Positions 34,688 to 43,553 of a stretch of DNA of 64,000 bases are shown here, piece by piece. Below the pieces are notes generated by a model. That model did no database searches. It was not told the origin of the DNA and saw only the letters and a program-made list of their open reading frames with translations. Position numbers and translations under genes: made by a program. The number at the start of each line of letters is the position of its first letter. Within the stretch, counting starts at the first letter, position 1. The stretch comes from Desulfococcaceae bacterium (GTDB taxonomy: Bacteria; Desulfobacterota; Desulfobacteria; Desulfobacterales; Desulfosalsimonadaceae): positions 1 through 64,000 of the forward strand of contig JAQYVU010000009.1 in NCBI GenBank assembly GCA_030145385.1, read 5' to 3'.

Positions 34688-37348
34688 ATGACGCAATCTA
34701 AAATCACCCCCATGATGAAGCAGTATCTGGCGATAAAGGAACAGTATATGGACTTTATACTGTTCTACAGGATGGGGGATTTTTATGAAATGTTTCTTGA
34801 TGATGCCAAGACGGCATCCCGCGAGCTTGAAATTACATTAACCGCCAGAAACAAGAAGAATGACGATGCGGTCCCCATGTGCGGTGTTCCCGTCAAGGCG
34901 GTTGAAGGGTATATCTCAAGACTGATTAATAAAGGATACAAGGTCGCCATATGTGAACAGACAGAAGATGCGTCCAAGGCCAAAGGACTGGTCAAAAGGG
35001 ATGTTGTCCGTGTTGTTACTCCCGGCATGGTGATTAATGATGCGCTTTTAGATGAAAAATCCCATAATTTTGTTTTAGGGGTCTCACGGCATAAGGATTT
35101 TTTTGGCCTTTCCTGTCTGGATTTATCCACCGGTACATTTCGGGTGGCTGAAACAAACAGCCCTGAGTCGATTATCGAAGAAGCCCATAAAATATCTCCC
35201 AATGAAATTATTCTGGCGGAAGCCTTAAAAACAGACTCTTTTTTTTCCTCCTTTTTAAAATCCTTTTCCCATACTTCCATCACTTTTCTTCCGGACCGGA
35301 TATTTACTTATCGTGAAGCAAGAAGTCGTTTACTCGAGCAGTTTAACACCCGAAGCCTGGAAGGTTTCGGGTGTGAAAAGATGCTTGCCGGGATCTGTGC
35401 GGCCGGAGCCCTTGTTTTCTATGTTCAGGATTCGCAAAAACAGGAGATTAAACATCTCACGGGCCTGGAAACATATGTACTTGACCATTATCTGTTAATT
35501 GATGAGATCAGTTTTAATAATCTTGAACTCTTTAAAAATATAAAAACCGGATCCAGGCAGGGGACACTGCTCGGCGTGATGGATGCAACCGTCACAGCCA
35601 TGGGGGGAAGGCTTTTAAAAAAATGGCTTCGATACCCATTGGTGGATATTTCCGAAATAAATGCCCGACTGGATGCGGTTGAAGAAGTAAAGAACAACAT
35701 TGCCATTCGTAAATCGATTCGGGGGCATTTAAAATCGGTTGCAGATATCGAAAGACTGGCCGGCAGAATTTCGATGGGATATTCAACTGCCAGGGATCTT
35801 CTGGCGTTGAAACAATCCATCTTTGCCTTGCCTGAAATTATCCGGGAATTAAAGCACCTGACGGCTGATTTATTCCAATGGGATGAATTAAATTATTCGC
35901 CGTTGAGGCAGACAGCGGAACTGATCGACCACGCCATCGTGGATACCCCCCCGCCAGCGGTCAATGAAGGCGGAATGATAAGATCCGGCTACAACAGTGA
36001 GCTTGATGAACTGATAAAAATTTCCCGTGACGGCAAGGGCTGGCTGGTGGGACTGGAATCAAAAGAGAAGGAAACTACCGGCATTGGTTCGTTGAAAGTA
36101 CGATACAATAAGGTTTTCGGCTATTTTATAGAGGTGCCAAAATCCCATTCAAAATCAGTGCCCCCGCATTATGTCAGGAAACAGACCCTGGTGAATGCGG
36201 AAAGATATATTACAGATGATCTTAAAAAATTTGAAACCAAAGTGCTGGGCGCCGAAGAGAAGCGGGCCGCACTCGAGTACGAGCTGTTTTGTGAGATCCG
36301 GGCGCATGTGGTTGGGAATAATGCAGCAATTATGGCAGCTGCCCGGTTTATTGCAAAGCTGGATTGTCTTTTAAACTATGCTCAAATTGCCGACCTAAAT
36401 GATTATGTTCGCCCGGAAATCAATACCGACGGGGTGATCCATATTGAAGACGGCCGGCATCCGGTGGTTGAAAAGTTGCTGGCCGGCGAGCGTTATGTTC
36501 CCAATACCATTCATATAGACAACCGGGATCAACAGGTGCTGATTATTACCGGGCCCAATATGGCCGGCAAATCGACGGTCCTGCGTCAGGTGGCGCTCAT
36601 CGTGCTTATCGCACAGGTGGGGGCGTTTGTACCGGCAAGTTATGCCTCTGTCTCGATTACCGATAGAATATTTACCCGTGTCGGCGCACTGGACAACCTG
36701 TCCCAGGGCCAGAGCACGTTTATGGTGGAAATGGAGGAAACGGCCAACATAATTAATAATTCGTCTCCGGACAGCCTTGTGATCATGGATGAAATCGGAA
36801 GGGGGACGAGTACCTTTGACGGGTTGAGTATTGCCTGGGCGGTGGCTGAATTTCTGCATGACATACGCGGTGCCGGGGTGAAAACGCTTTTTGCGACCCA
36901 TTATCATGAATTGACTGACCTGGTGAAGGTCAAGCCGCGGGTTAAAAATTTCAATATTGCGGTTAAGGAATGGAATGATGAAATTATTTTCCTGCATAAA
37001 ATTGTTGAGGGTGGTACCAATCGCAGCTATGGGATACAGGTGGCGCGGCTGGCAGGAATTCCGGATAAAGTGATTAAACGCGCGAAAAAGGTGCTTTCGA
37101 ATATTGAACATGCCGGTCACGTGCTGGGTGACAAAGAAAGCAGCCGTGAGGAAAAGAAATTGTCAAACAGCGGGCAGGTCCAGCTGAGCCTGTTTCGGGC
37201 ACCGGAAAATGTGATTTTGGAAAAATTAAGAGAAGTTGATATCGCCTCGATGACACCGCTGGAGGCGCTCAACTATTTAAGCCAGCTTAAGGAAAAAGCC
37301 GGCGGCGGTTCCATGGAGCCTGCTATAAAAAAAATGTCTGATCACTGA
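34688..37348 (+). CDS. mutS: DNA mismatch repair protein MutS
   Basis: The product is about 886 residues, the normal MutS length. The mismatch-recognition motif GDFYEMF with Phe and Glu is at residues 30-36. The ABC ATPase has Walker A GPNMAGKST (about 620), DNLSQGQSTFMVEM and Walker B LVIMDEIGRGTST, then FATHYHELTDL, and a C-terminal tail LSLF...TPLEALNYLSQLK. It binds mismatches and recruits MutL. ATG 34688 is preferred; TTG 34682 would add two residues. Ribosome binding is weak. Confidence 0.97.
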   Translation: MTQSKITPMMKQYLAIKEQYMDFILFYRMGDFYEMFLDDAKTASRELEITLTARNKKNDDAVPMCGVPVKAVEGYISRLINKGYKVAICEQTEDASKAKGLVKRDVVRVVTPGMVINDALLDEKSHNFVLGVSRHKDFFGLSCLDLSTGTFRVAETNSPESIIEEAHKISPNEIILAEALKTDSFFSSFLKSFSHTSITFLPDRIFTYREARSRLLEQFNTRSLEGFGCEKMLAGICAAGALVFYVQDSQKQEIKHLTGLETYVLDHYLLIDEISFNNLELFKNIKTGSRQGTLLGVMDATVTAMGGRLLKKWLRYPLVDISEINARLDAVEEVKNNIAIRKSIRGHLKSVADIERLAGRISMGYSTARDLLALKQSIFALPEIIRELKHLTADLFQWDELNYSPLRQTAELIDHAIVDTPPPAVNEGGMIRSGYNSELDELIKISRDGKGWLVGLESKEKETTGIGSLKVRYNKVFGYFIEVPKSHSKSVPPHYVRKQTLVNAERYITDDLKKFETKVLGAEEKRAALEYELFCEIRAHVVGNNAAIMAAARFIAKLDCLLNYAQIADLNDYVRPEINTDGVIHIEDGRHPVVEKLLAGERYVPNTIHIDNRDQQVLIITGPNMAGKSTVLRQVALIVLIAQVGAFVPASYASVSITDRIFTRVGALDNLSQGQSTFMVEMEETANIINNSSPDSLVIMDEIGRGTSTFDGLSIAWAVAEFLHDIRGAGVKTLFATHYHELTDLVKVKPRVKNFNIAVKEWNDEIIFLHKIVEGGTNRSYGIQVARLAGIPDKVIKRAKKVLSNIEHAGHVLGDKESSREEKKLSNSGQVQLSLFRAPENVILEKLREVDIASMTPLEALNYLSQLKEKAGGGSMEPAIKKMSDH

Positions 37349-37415
37349 TCTCGCTTTTAGATTTATTCAAGAACTTAATTGTTATTTAAGGATTAGAACA
37401 AGACTGTTATTATTT

Positions 37416-39389
37416 ATGTCAAAAAGAAAAACTTTCATAACGATATTAATTTGTTGTACCGTATCTGTATTCTGGTCCTGTGCCTCATCCGGTTCCACTT
37501 CAAAGAATCTTTTTTTTCAGGCGGAAGCATGCCGTCAGGAACTTCGGAAAAATCCCGTTAAGCAGAAATATCGCAGTCACTGGTTTGGGTGCATTCGGAA
37601 ATTCGAGGCCGTATATCAGCAGGATCCTTCGGGAATCTGGGCTGCCGCCGGTCTGTTTAATATGGGCGGTCTTTACGAGGATCTGTACCGTCATTCTTAT
37701 AAAAAAGAAGACCGGCAGGAAGCTGAGAAAATTTATAAACAAATCGTCAAACAATATCCGGCAAGTGCATATAAAAATAGAGCGTTGGCAGCCATAAAAA
37801 ATCTGCCAAAATACAATCGCGGTCCCGGAGATATTGCATCTGTGAAAAAGAAATTTTTTGAAGCAGAAGCAAGTTACACGGAACTGCTTTCCCATCCGAA
37901 CAAACAGAAATTCCGCAGTTACTGGTTGGAATCAATTAAAAAGTTTGAATCGGTTTACGAGCAGGATCCATCAGGGCCATGGGCGGCGGCCGGCCTTTAC
38001 ATGATGGGTAACCTTTACGAAGATTTGTATAAACATTCCTTTAAGGAAGAAGATAAGCAAAAATCAAAAGAATTATTTGAAAAAATTGTTCGTCAATATT
38101 CGGACAGCGCGTACAGCAAAAAAGCGGAAAACAGGCTCAAAGATGATATTCAATCACTGATTTTGAGCAGCGAAACCCCAAAACCGAAACATACGGCTGC
38201 TTCGGTTAAAAAAACAACTGCTTCAGCAGAACCTGAGAAAGAAAATAATTCCGGGCCGGCGACCGTGACCGGCATCCGCTACTGGTCGAATCCTGAATAC
38301 ACAAGGGTTGTTATTGATACCGACAGGGCTACGCAATTTCAGAACAACCTGTTGAAGAAAGACCCTGCAATTGATAAGTCCCATCAGCGACTCTATGTTG
38401 ATTTAAAAAACAGCCGGTTGGGGAATACCCAAAAAACGATACCGATCAATGACAGCCTGTTGAAGGCGGTCAGGGCCGGTCAGTATACTGCGGATAATGT
38501 TCGCGTGGTCATCGACATTAATTCGTTTGAAGATTATAATATTTTTTCTCTTTCTAATCCTTTCAGGATTGTTATTGATGTAAGAGGCCAGGCTTCTTCC
38601 CAAAAAGCGTCTCTGGAACAAGATCGTAATAGCCCGGATACCGCATCCATCGCAAGACAGTTGGCATTGGGTGTTCAGCGAATTGTGATTGATCCCGGGC
38701 ATGGCGGTAAGGATTACGGAGCGCCCGGCTATTTGAAAGGGGTGCATGAAAAAAATGTGGTTTTGGAGATTGCAAAAAAGCTGGCTGAAAAAATCAGGCG
38801 GGAATTGGGTTGTGAGGTCATTCTGACTCGGGAACGAGATAAATATCTGACTCTGGAAGAACGGACTGCCATCGCAAACACAAAAAAAGGAGACCTGTTT
38901 ATTTCCATTCATGCCAATGCCTCAAGAAATAAACGGGCATTCGGAATTGAAACATACTTTTTGAATTTAACAACGGATGATGAATCCATAACAGTTGCAG
39001 CAAGGGAAAATGCGACTTCGGAGAAAAATATCAGTGAACTTCAAACCATATTGAATGACTTGCTTCAGAATGCAAAAATAAATGAATCCAGTCGACTGGC
39101 AACATATGTGCAAAAAGAGTTGTGCCGTAATATGGGGGGGAAATATGACCGGATTAAGAATAAAGGGGTTAAGCGGGCGCCCTTTTATGTGCTGATCGGT
39201 GCTCAGATGCCGGCGGTTTTGATTGAAACTTCTTTTATCAGCAACAAGACGGAATGCCAGCGTTTAAAGGATATAAAGTATCAGGGCGAGCTCTGTGACG
39301 GAATTGTCAGCGGTATCCGAAAATATATCAAAGAGACCCAGCCGACAGCATATTTTGGCGATCCGGTTAAAGAGGAGCCCCAGGGGTAA
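37416..39389 (+). CDS. N-acetylmuramoyl-L-alanine amidase with AMIN domain and duplicated N-terminal repeats
   Basis: This 657-residue protein has a signal sequence ending near WSCASSG (possible lipoprotein). Next come two copies of an about 95-residue helical TPR-like repeat (about 28-120 and 145-240, each with YEQDPSGxWAAAGLYxMGxLYEDLY-like sequence). An AMIN domain (about 283-390) follows, then Amidase_3 (about 420-645). The zinc site shows in VIDPGHGGKDYGAPG, EKNVVLEIAKKL and SIHANAS, with catalytic Glu in VLIETSFISN. It cleaves the amide between MurNAc and the peptide for cell separation. The duplicated N-terminal module is not a usual part of AmiC. Confidence 0.92.
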   Translation: MSKRKTFITILICCTVSVFWSCASSGSTSKNLFFQAEACRQELRKNPVKQKYRSHWFGCIRKFEAVYQQDPSGIWAAAGLFNMGGLYEDLYRHSYKKEDRQEAEKIYKQIVKQYPASAYKNRALAAIKNLPKYNRGPGDIASVKKKFFEAEASYTELLSHPNKQKFRSYWLESIKKFESVYEQDPSGPWAAAGLYMMGNLYEDLYKHSFKEEDKQKSKELFEKIVRQYSDSAYSKKAENRLKDDIQSLILSSETPKPKHTAASVKKTTASAEPEKENNSGPATVTGIRYWSNPEYTRVVIDTDRATQFQNNLLKKDPAIDKSHQRLYVDLKNSRLGNTQKTIPINDSLLKAVRAGQYTADNVRVVIDINSFEDYNIFSLSNPFRIVIDVRGQASSQKASLEQDRNSPDTASIARQLALGVQRIVIDPGHGGKDYGAPGYLKGVHEKNVVLEIAKKLAEKIRRELGCEVILTRERDKYLTLEERTAIANTKKGDLFISIHANASRNKRAFGIETYFLNLTTDDESITVAARENATSEKNISELQTILNDLLQNAKINESSRLATYVQKELCRNMGGKYDRIKNKGVKRAPFYVLIGAQMPAVLIETSFISNKTECQRLKDIKYQGELCDGIVSGIRKYIKETQPTAYFGDPVKEEPQG

Positions 39390-39491
39390 TCTGATGATTG
39401 TAACGGGCTTGAATTAATTTTAAAAATATAGAAAAATAGTAATTTTTCATAAAAAACAATTTTTCCCATAAAAAGATAATAAGGACAGGAA

Positions 39492-40856
39492 ATGAATAGC
39501 ATACAGGCGATTTCAATTTTTGACGGGCGTTACCGTCGTTATACAAAAGAATTAAATGAAATATTTTCAGAATACGGATTAATCAAACATAGGGTATTTG
39601 TTGAAATTCAATGGCTGAAGTTTTTATTCCGGGAACTGGCCGTTGAAACTGTCTCTGAAGAAGATATCCAGCGGATTGATTCTATTTTTTCCGATTTTAA
39701 TGTGGATTCGGCGGTTGAGGTAAAAGAAATTGAAAAAGAGACAAATCACGATGTCAAGGCTGTTGAATACTATATAAAACAGAAACTGACGGAAATGGGG
39801 ATGGCGCATCTGAAGGAGTGGGTGCACTTTGCCTGTACGTCTGATGATATTAATAATACATCATATGCTTTAATGGTGAAAGAAGGCCGTGCAAAGCTTA
39901 TTGGTGATATTTCAGCAGTGATTGAACAAATTGAATCCTATGCAAAAGAATATAAGGGCGTTCCCATGATGTCCCGGACGCATGGGCAGCCGGCAACGCC
40001 GACAACGGCCGGAAAAGAATTTGTAAACTATGCCTGGCGTTTAAGGATTGAATTGACAAATCTGAAGTTACTGTATGTGCACGCCAAAATGAACGGTGCC
40101 AGCGGTAATTTTAACGCACATCAATTCGTTTTTCCGGACATTAACTGGATTGAGGCCAGTGAAAAATTTATTTCACAGTATTTAGGCCTGACACCCATTT
40201 TATACACAACCCAGATTAATCCGAATAATTATCTCTCTGAAATACTGCATAACCTGATTCGAACCGCTTCAACCATTATTGATCTGGACCGGGATATGTG
40301 GGGATACATATCTTTAGGCTATTTTAAACAAAAAACGGTTCCAGGAGAAGTGGGGTCTTCAACAATGCCCCATAAAGTCAACCCCATTGATTTTGAAAAC
40401 AGTGAAGGAAACATGGGAATGGCTATTTCCATTATGGAGCATCTTGCGGTAAAATTGTTAAACTCAAGGTTCCAGCGGGATTTGACAGACAGCACCGTCC
40501 TCCGCAATTTAGGCGCAGTCTGGGGATATCTCGTGATTGGGCTGCAAAGCACAATAAAGGGTCTGAACAAGATTGGAATTAACCACGAAGTCATTGAAAA
40601 TGACCTTGAGGCCAATCCTGAATTACTGGCGGAAGCGATTCAGACCGTGATGCGGGTGTATAAAGAAGAAAATCCATATGAAAAATTAAAAGGTCTTACT
40701 CGGGGCAGGCGTATTTCTGTCGATGATATCAGTCAATTTGTTGATGACCTTGAAAAAGTTCCGGAAGCGGTGAAAGCACGAATGAAAAAACTGACGGTGA
40801 ATAATTATACCGGGCTTGCTGAAAAACTGGTTGAGCATTATTTCAGCAAAATATAG
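39492..40856 (+). CDS. purB: Adenylosuccinate lyase
   Basis: This 454-residue member of the fumarase/aspartase superfamily has SRTHGQPATPTT (catalytic His region, about residue 160) and the flexible signature loop GSSTMPHKVNPIDFEN (about residue 286). DLTDSTVLRNLG follows. Length and motifs match the E. coli-type PurB. It catalyses two steps of purine synthesis, releasing fumarate from SAICAR and adenylosuccinate. AGGACAGG precedes the ATG. It is the last gene before the GTPase/roadblock cluster. Confidence 0.96.
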   Translation: MNSIQAISIFDGRYRRYTKELNEIFSEYGLIKHRVFVEIQWLKFLFRELAVETVSEEDIQRIDSIFSDFNVDSAVEVKEIEKETNHDVKAVEYYIKQKLTEMGMAHLKEWVHFACTSDDINNTSYALMVKEGRAKLIGDISAVIEQIESYAKEYKGVPMMSRTHGQPATPTTAGKEFVNYAWRLRIELTNLKLLYVHAKMNGASGNFNAHQFVFPDINWIEASEKFISQYLGLTPILYTTQINPNNYLSEILHNLIRTASTIIDLDRDMWGYISLGYFKQKTVPGEVGSSTMPHKVNPIDFENSEGNMGMAISIMEHLAVKLLNSRFQRDLTDSTVLRNLGAVWGYLVIGLQSTIKGLNKIGINHEVIENDLEANPELLAEAIQTVMRVYKEENPYEKLKGLTRGRRISVDDISQFVDDLEKVPEAVKARMKKLTVNNYTGLAEKLVEHYFSKI

Positions 40857-40997
40857 TTTTTGTTTGATTAAATAAAAGTAATACGCTAAAGCTTAATATC
40901 GTTTATCTGACAAAACAGCGATTTTCGATTCAATTTATTTTTTTTGATTCGATATCGATGACGGCTACTGAATATATTTGTGAAGGGGTGATAATAG

Positions 40998-41390
40998 ATG
41001 GATTTTACAATCGAATTTGATAAGCAGCAGATTGAGTCAATTGAGAATATTCTTCAGGAAGAGCTCATTGATTTAGGTGTGCAAAGCGTCATTTTGATGG
41101 ATTTGGCCGGCAATGTAATCGTTAATCTTGAAAACGGTGATGCAAGTCATGACGTGTATTCTTTAGCTGCCCTTGCGGCCGGGAATTATGGTGCGGTCAG
41201 TGCAATGGCAAATATTATCGGTGAACAGGAATTTTCGCTTCTTTTTCATAAAGGCGAAGAAGAAAGCATTCATTTCAGTAAAGTTGTAGAAGATTTATTG
41301 TTGCTTACTATTTTTAATAAAAATGTGTCTTTGGGTTTCTTGCGCTTAAAAGTAGCAGAAGCGATCAAGCGAATTCAAGTTTTGATCTAA
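40998..41390 (+). CDS. Roadblock/LC7-domain protein (MglB-like)
   Basis: This 130-residue single-domain roadblock/LC7 protein reads VQSVILMDLAGNVIVNLENG, then YSLAALAAGNYGAVSAMANI, and ends with LRLKVAEAIKRIQVLI. In bacteria such proteins (MglB) bind and activate small Ras-like GTPases that set cell polarity. The next gene encodes such a GTPase, 153 bases downstream, which supports a GTPase-activating or adaptor role. GGGGTGA precedes the ATG. Confidence 0.85.
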   Translation: MDFTIEFDKQQIESIENILQEELIDLGVQSVILMDLAGNVIVNLENGDASHDVYSLAALAAGNYGAVSAMANIIGEQEFSLLFHKGEEESIHFSKVVEDLLLLTIFNKNVSLGFLRLKVAEAIKRIQVLI

Positions 41391-41543
41391 TCTTTATTTC
41401 TGTTAAATAATAACAAATAGAGAATAGTCTTCGTCAATTTTATTGGCGATTAAATTTGTTGGCATCTAATGTTGTTTGTTGCCGGATTTGTTATGGTAAT
41501 CGGCAAAATTTTATTTAACCTGTGAGTGCTGGAGGTAGGTGAT

Positions 41544-42149
41544 TTGGCATTAATAAATCCGAAAAAGAAGGAGGTCCAGGTAAAAATAGTCTACTATGGT
41601 CCAGGCCGAGGGGGTAAAACAACAAATCTTGAGTATATAAATAAGAAGTTTAAAAAACGAATTCAGAATGAAATGGTGACGGTAAAAACTTATGGGGACC
41701 GAACCCTGTTTTTCGATTTTTTACCATTCGACATAGGTGAAATTAAAGGGCACAGCATTAAGGTCCAGCTTTACACCGTACCCGGCCAGGTAAAATATAA
41801 TGCCACGAGACGATTGGTTTTGAGAGGTGTGGACGGCTTGGTATTTGTCGCTGATTCAATGGATTTAAGACGCGAAATGAATATCCGTTCGTTACAAAAC
41901 CTTAAAGAAAACCTGGAAACATTTAATAAGAGTATTTTTAATATTCCGCTGGTATTGCAGTATAACAAACGCGACCTGGAAGAAGAAGGCATCCCTATTC
42001 TTTCAACCGATACACTTCAACGAGACCTGAACAGCCGTTTAAAGGCACCGAGTTTTGCGGCAAGTGCCGTTAAGGGAGATAATGTTGCCGCAACAATGAA
42101 AAAAATTATTGCATTAACAGTCGGATCATTGAGAAAGAAACTTGAATAG
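41544..42149 (+). CDS. MglA-like small Ras-superfamily GTPase
   Basis: The product is about 201 residues. The start is TTG 41544 (ALINPKKKEVQVKIVYYGPG), with GGAGGT 7 bases upstream; this is the normal MglA-type opening. P-loop YYGPGRGGKTTN, switch II VPGQVKYNATRR (bacterial MglA-like), and base-recognition NKRD are all present. MglA controls polarity, gliding and type IV pilus switching. Here it sits between roadblock proteins and a PilB-type ATPase, so pilus or polarity control is likely. Confidence 0.92.
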   Translation: MALINPKKKEVQVKIVYYGPGRGGKTTNLEYINKKFKKRIQNEMVTVKTYGDRTLFFDFLPFDIGEIKGHSIKVQLYTVPGQVKYNATRRLVLRGVDGLVFVADSMDLRREMNIRSLQNLKENLETFNKSIFNIPLVLQYNKRDLEEEGIPILSTDTLQRDLNSRLKAPSFAASAVKGDNVAATMKKIIALTVGSLRKKLE

Positions 42150-42161
42150 GAGGGCAACGCA

Positions 42162-42899
42162 TTGACTACGAAGGATGACGATGGAAGCCTCGGCGCCGAG
42201 GTTTCAAGTCGATTAGATGAATTGTTTGGAGATGATGATTCCGAAGTGATTCCGGTTTCAATAGAATCTTCTGATGCAGTCAGTGTTGCTGACGAATCAA
42301 AAAGTATGCCCAAAAAGACAACGAAACCAAGCTCTGACAGTGATGTCGATAGTTTTGGCGAAGACTCTCCGATTAGAAATTTAAAGGCACTGGTTTTTTC
42401 CATTGACTGGGAAATTACCGATGAAACAATGGTTGATTTTCTGACGGAAACAAAGCGCCTGCAAAAGAAATATAAGGATGATAAAGTCCTTTCACTTTTC
42501 CTGAAACTGCATGAATCCATCGGTAAGTATATCAAAGCCAAAAAGGCCCGCGCGCATCCGGATTCCATTAAGTTTGTTGCTTCTGTATATAAAAGTTTTG
42601 AAAAGGTCCTTCTTTCTCCCGGAATGAAGGGAAATCAGAAGAAACAATTGCTTAATATTGAAGTTAAAAAATTTAAGGATTTTAAGCAACGGGTTCTTAT
42701 CAGGGATAGTGCTGGCGCGCCGACAATAACTGCAGAACCTGCTGCAGGTGTTGATGCCAGAGTGGCGCAACCGGTCAGCGGTGCAGGGCTGTCGCCGGAA
42801 TCCAAAGAAGCGATTGATTATATGGTGGAACAAATCAAAAAGGAGATCAAGGCAGAATTCCATACATTACGACAGATAATCAAAAATCTCGGCGCCTGA
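42162..42899 (+). CDS. Unknown acidic/helical protein in the GTPase cluster
   Basis: This 245-residue protein has an acidic, disordered N-terminus (about 1-70, with LDELFGDDDSE). A helical middle follows (RNLKALVFSIDWEITDETMV to LHESIGKYIKAKKARAHPDS), then a Pro/Ala linker and a C-terminal amphipathic helix (SKEAIDYMVEQIKKEIKAEF). No catalytic motif is seen. It starts with TTG behind AGGAGGG, 12 bases after the GTPase stop, so it is very likely co-translated. It could be an effector or scaffold of the GTPase; that is inference. Confidence 0.75.
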   Translation: MTTKDDDGSLGAEVSSRLDELFGDDDSEVIPVSIESSDAVSVADESKSMPKKTTKPSSDSDVDSFGEDSPIRNLKALVFSIDWEITDETMVDFLTETKRLQKKYKDDKVLSLFLKLHESIGKYIKAKKARAHPDSIKFVASVYKSFEKVLLSPGMKGNQKKQLLNIEVKKFKDFKQRVLIRDSAGAPTITAEPAAGVDARVAQPVSGAGLSPESKEAIDYMVEQIKKEIKAEFHTLRQIIKNLGA

Positions 42900-42995
42900 C
42901 AATAACAGTTTGCGCTTGGTTTTTTGTTTATTGGTAAATGTTTTGTAATAGAATGATATAGTTTAATATTTAATGATTTTTCGGAGACTGAATAA

Positions 42996-43466
42996 ATGAA
43001 CGTTTTCGCAGGTGATATGGCTAAACTGGTTCTTAAAAGAACAGTTCGGGCTGACTTGGGAGAGGTTTCGCTGGATAGTGAAATGTTGCAGGTTCTGATG
43101 GAACTTGACGGGACAAAGAACCTCGGCCAGGTTGCCCAGTCGTTAAATATGAATTTAAAACAGCTCAGGTCGATTTTAAATCGCCTTTATAAACTTCATC
43201 TTTGCGAAACCGCAAAAGAGGCAATCCCCAAGCTGGAAAAATCCTTTTTTCATTATTTATCTGCAGAATTGTCCCGGGCAATGGGTCCCATTGCTGACGT
43301 TGTGATTGAGGATGAAATCAGTGAAATGGGAGAGAGTCAATTAAAATTTCCCTCCCACCGTGCTGCCGAACTGGTGGATTTACTGGCCCGCCAAATTCTC
43401 AGAGAAGAGAGAAAAGTTGCATTTCAGCAAGCCATGGTCAGAAAGCTTCGAGAAGTAAAAGCATAA
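42996..43466 (+). CDS. Winged-helix-like protein of unknown function in the GTPase cluster
   Basis: This 156-residue protein has an N-terminal half that looks like a winged-helix/PqqD-like module (SEMLQVLMELDGTKNLGQVA, then LNMNLKQLRSILNRLYKLHL). The C-terminal half (FFHYLSAELSRAMGPIADVV and the helical RQILREERKVAFQQAM) is a small domain I associate with bacterial GTPase/roadblock signalling proteins, without a named function. ATCGGAG-like DNA precedes the ATG. Probably a protein-interaction component rather than a DNA-binding regulator, but this is uncertain. Confidence 0.7.
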   Translation: MNVFAGDMAKLVLKRTVRADLGEVSLDSEMLQVLMELDGTKNLGQVAQSLNMNLKQLRSILNRLYKLHLCETAKEAIPKLEKSFFHYLSAELSRAMGPIADVVIEDEISEMGESQLKFPSHRAAELVDLLARQILREERKVAFQQAMVRKLREVKA

Positions 43467-43553
43467 ATTAATAAAGTTAATTGATTATAAAGTGCCAGAT
43501 TCTATATCAATGTTATATATCAATGCTGCCAATTTAATTAAGGAGGAGAAGAT

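Noticed and set aside
36395-37120. Long open frame on the minus strand inside mutS (241 codons)
   Set aside because: It is antisense to intact MutS ATPase motifs and has no family likeness; a by-product of coding bias on the other strand.
42492-42863. Antisense 123-codon frame within the unknown GTPase-linked gene
   Set aside because: Shadow of the plus-strand gene, with no start signals or family resemblance.
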